Both the position numbers and the translations under genes were made by a program. A stretch of 6,205 nucleotides of DNA from Propionibacteriaceae bacterium (GTDB lineage: Bacteria > Actinomycetota > Actinomycetes > Propionibacteriales > Propionibacteriaceae): assembly GCA_024636075.1 (NCBI GenBank), contig JAGXHS010000143.1, forward strand, positions 1 through 6,205, in the 5' to 3' direction. Of the stretch, positions 5,973 to 6,205 are shown one piece after another (the stretch's first letter is position 1; every line of letters begins with the position of its first letter). The notes under the pieces are model-generated. The model was not told the origin of the DNA. It saw nothing but the letters and a program-made list of their open reading frames with translations, and made no database searches.

Positions 5973-6126
5973 GACGCCTCCCGACTCGGTAACCACCATG
6001 CTAGACGTGGGTACACACCAGTGGGCGAGGGTGGTCCTAGCGGGAGTTTCCCCGTCATCTGATTGAGTTGTGGTGCTTTCGCGTGTTGGTCACGGGTTTT
6101 GTGGCCGAGTGGTGTATTACCTATAT
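5815..6126. other. Gap between DUF2017 and the IS transposase
   Basis: No plus-strand gene is convincing here. The left two thirds is GC-rich and holds the candidate minus-strand small gene with its ribosome site and possible -10. From about 6055 the sequence becomes visibly richer in T and A and is presumably the left end of the insertion sequence. The terminal inverted repeat cannot be fixed because the right end is outside the window. CGGG (6041-6044) / CCCG (6051-6054) is a minor hairpin only. Confidence 0.5.
6115..6126 (+). promoter_or_regulatory. Putative transposase -10 element
   Basis: TATTAC (6115-6120) is followed by six bases (CTATAT) and the transposase ATG, again compatible with a leaderless start. 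The alternating TATATAT run next to the ATG is the most AT-rich spot in the window. No -35 at proper spacing is evident. Confidence 0.3.
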
Positions 6127-6205
6127 ATGGCGTCGATTGTGGGGAAGAAGCAGGGCGGCAAGACGTACTACTACTTGGTGGAGTCCGCCCGGGTGGACGG
6201 CAAAC
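6127..6205 (+). CDS. IS1634-family transposase (3' partial, cut by window edge)
   Basis: ATG 6127 opens a frame reading MASIVGKKQGGKTYYYLVES followed by ARVDGK, to the window edge (26 complete codons). This N-terminus is characteristic of IS1634-type (IS4-superfamily) DDE transposases common in Actinobacteria. The catalytic DDE residues lie beyond the window, so integrity cannot be judged. The element sits where the peptidase gene and mec-cysO-cysM follow in the related M. tuberculosis gene order. Confidence 0.8.
   Translation, partial: MASIVGKKQGGKTYYYLVESARVDGK

Larger units (their letters stand above)
6055..6205 (+). mobile_element. Left end of an IS1634-like insertion sequence (partial)
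   Basis: This is inferred from the transposase start at 6127 and from the base-composition change beginning around 6055. The left boundary is approximate, and no inverted repeat or target duplication can be confirmed without the right end. Confidence 0.5.

Noticed and set aside
5811..6062. 83-codon plus-strand frame starting GTG at 5811, overlapping the DUF2017 stop
   Set aside because: The GTGA overlap is tempting, but the codon third positions are poorly biased, the product is Gly/His/Arg-rich without any motif of the expected metalloprotease, and the minus strand is the better coding candidate.
1..6205. CRISPR array, tRNA, rRNA or riboswitch
   Set aside because: No regularly spaced repeats with unique spacers, no cloverleaf-like pattern or CCA-end context, and no recognisable riboswitch core were seen on either strand.

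Overview
The window comes from a GC-rich genome with strongly G/C-ending codons. Its gene order, pncB / clpS / DUF2017 with pncB divergent, is the one known from Actinobacteria (for example Mycobacterium tuberculosis Rv1330c-Rv1331-Rv1332). Together with the IS1634-type transposase and the actinobacterial form of MalQ, this points to a high-GC Gram-positive, plausibly of the Propionibacteriales. The genus is not established from the sequence.

Layout: positions 1-726 hold the 3' part of an RDD-domain membrane protein whose start lies left of the window. Its N-terminal tail carries a five-copy pentapeptide repeat. It overlaps by 4 bases (GTGA) with a second, paralogous RDD gene (723-1271). A 127-base gap with a weak hairpin and a possible promoter leads to malQ, the GH77 4-alpha-glucanotransferase (1399-3522). 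malQ converges on pncB, nicotinate phosphoribosyltransferase (3567-4901, minus strand). The 44 bases between their stop codons and the flanking gene ends contain two independent short tandem duplications, each touching one of the two stop codons. pncB diverges from clpS (4940-5245) across only 38 bases. A -10-like hexamer sits 6-7 bases upstream of each ATG, suggesting two leaderless transcripts. clpS is followed almost without a gap by a DUF2017 gene (5248-5814).

The last part, 5815-6205, is where the expected neighbourhood breaks. In the M. tuberculosis arrangement the DUF2017 gene is followed by a peptidase gene and mec-cysO-cysM. Here there is a roughly 310-base stretch with a candidate small minus-strand gene (5766-5972), then the first 26 codons of an IS1634-family transposase (6127 to the right edge).

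Functionally, malQ serves maltodextrin/glycogen use, pncB serves NAD salvage (Preiss-Handler), and ClpS is the N-degron adaptor of the Clp protease. The two RDD proteins are membrane proteins of unknown role. No clearly new multi-gene system is visible. The observations most worth following are the duplications at the malQ/pncB junction, the compact divergent leaderless promoter, the small minus-strand gene, and the IS insertion in a conserved cluster.
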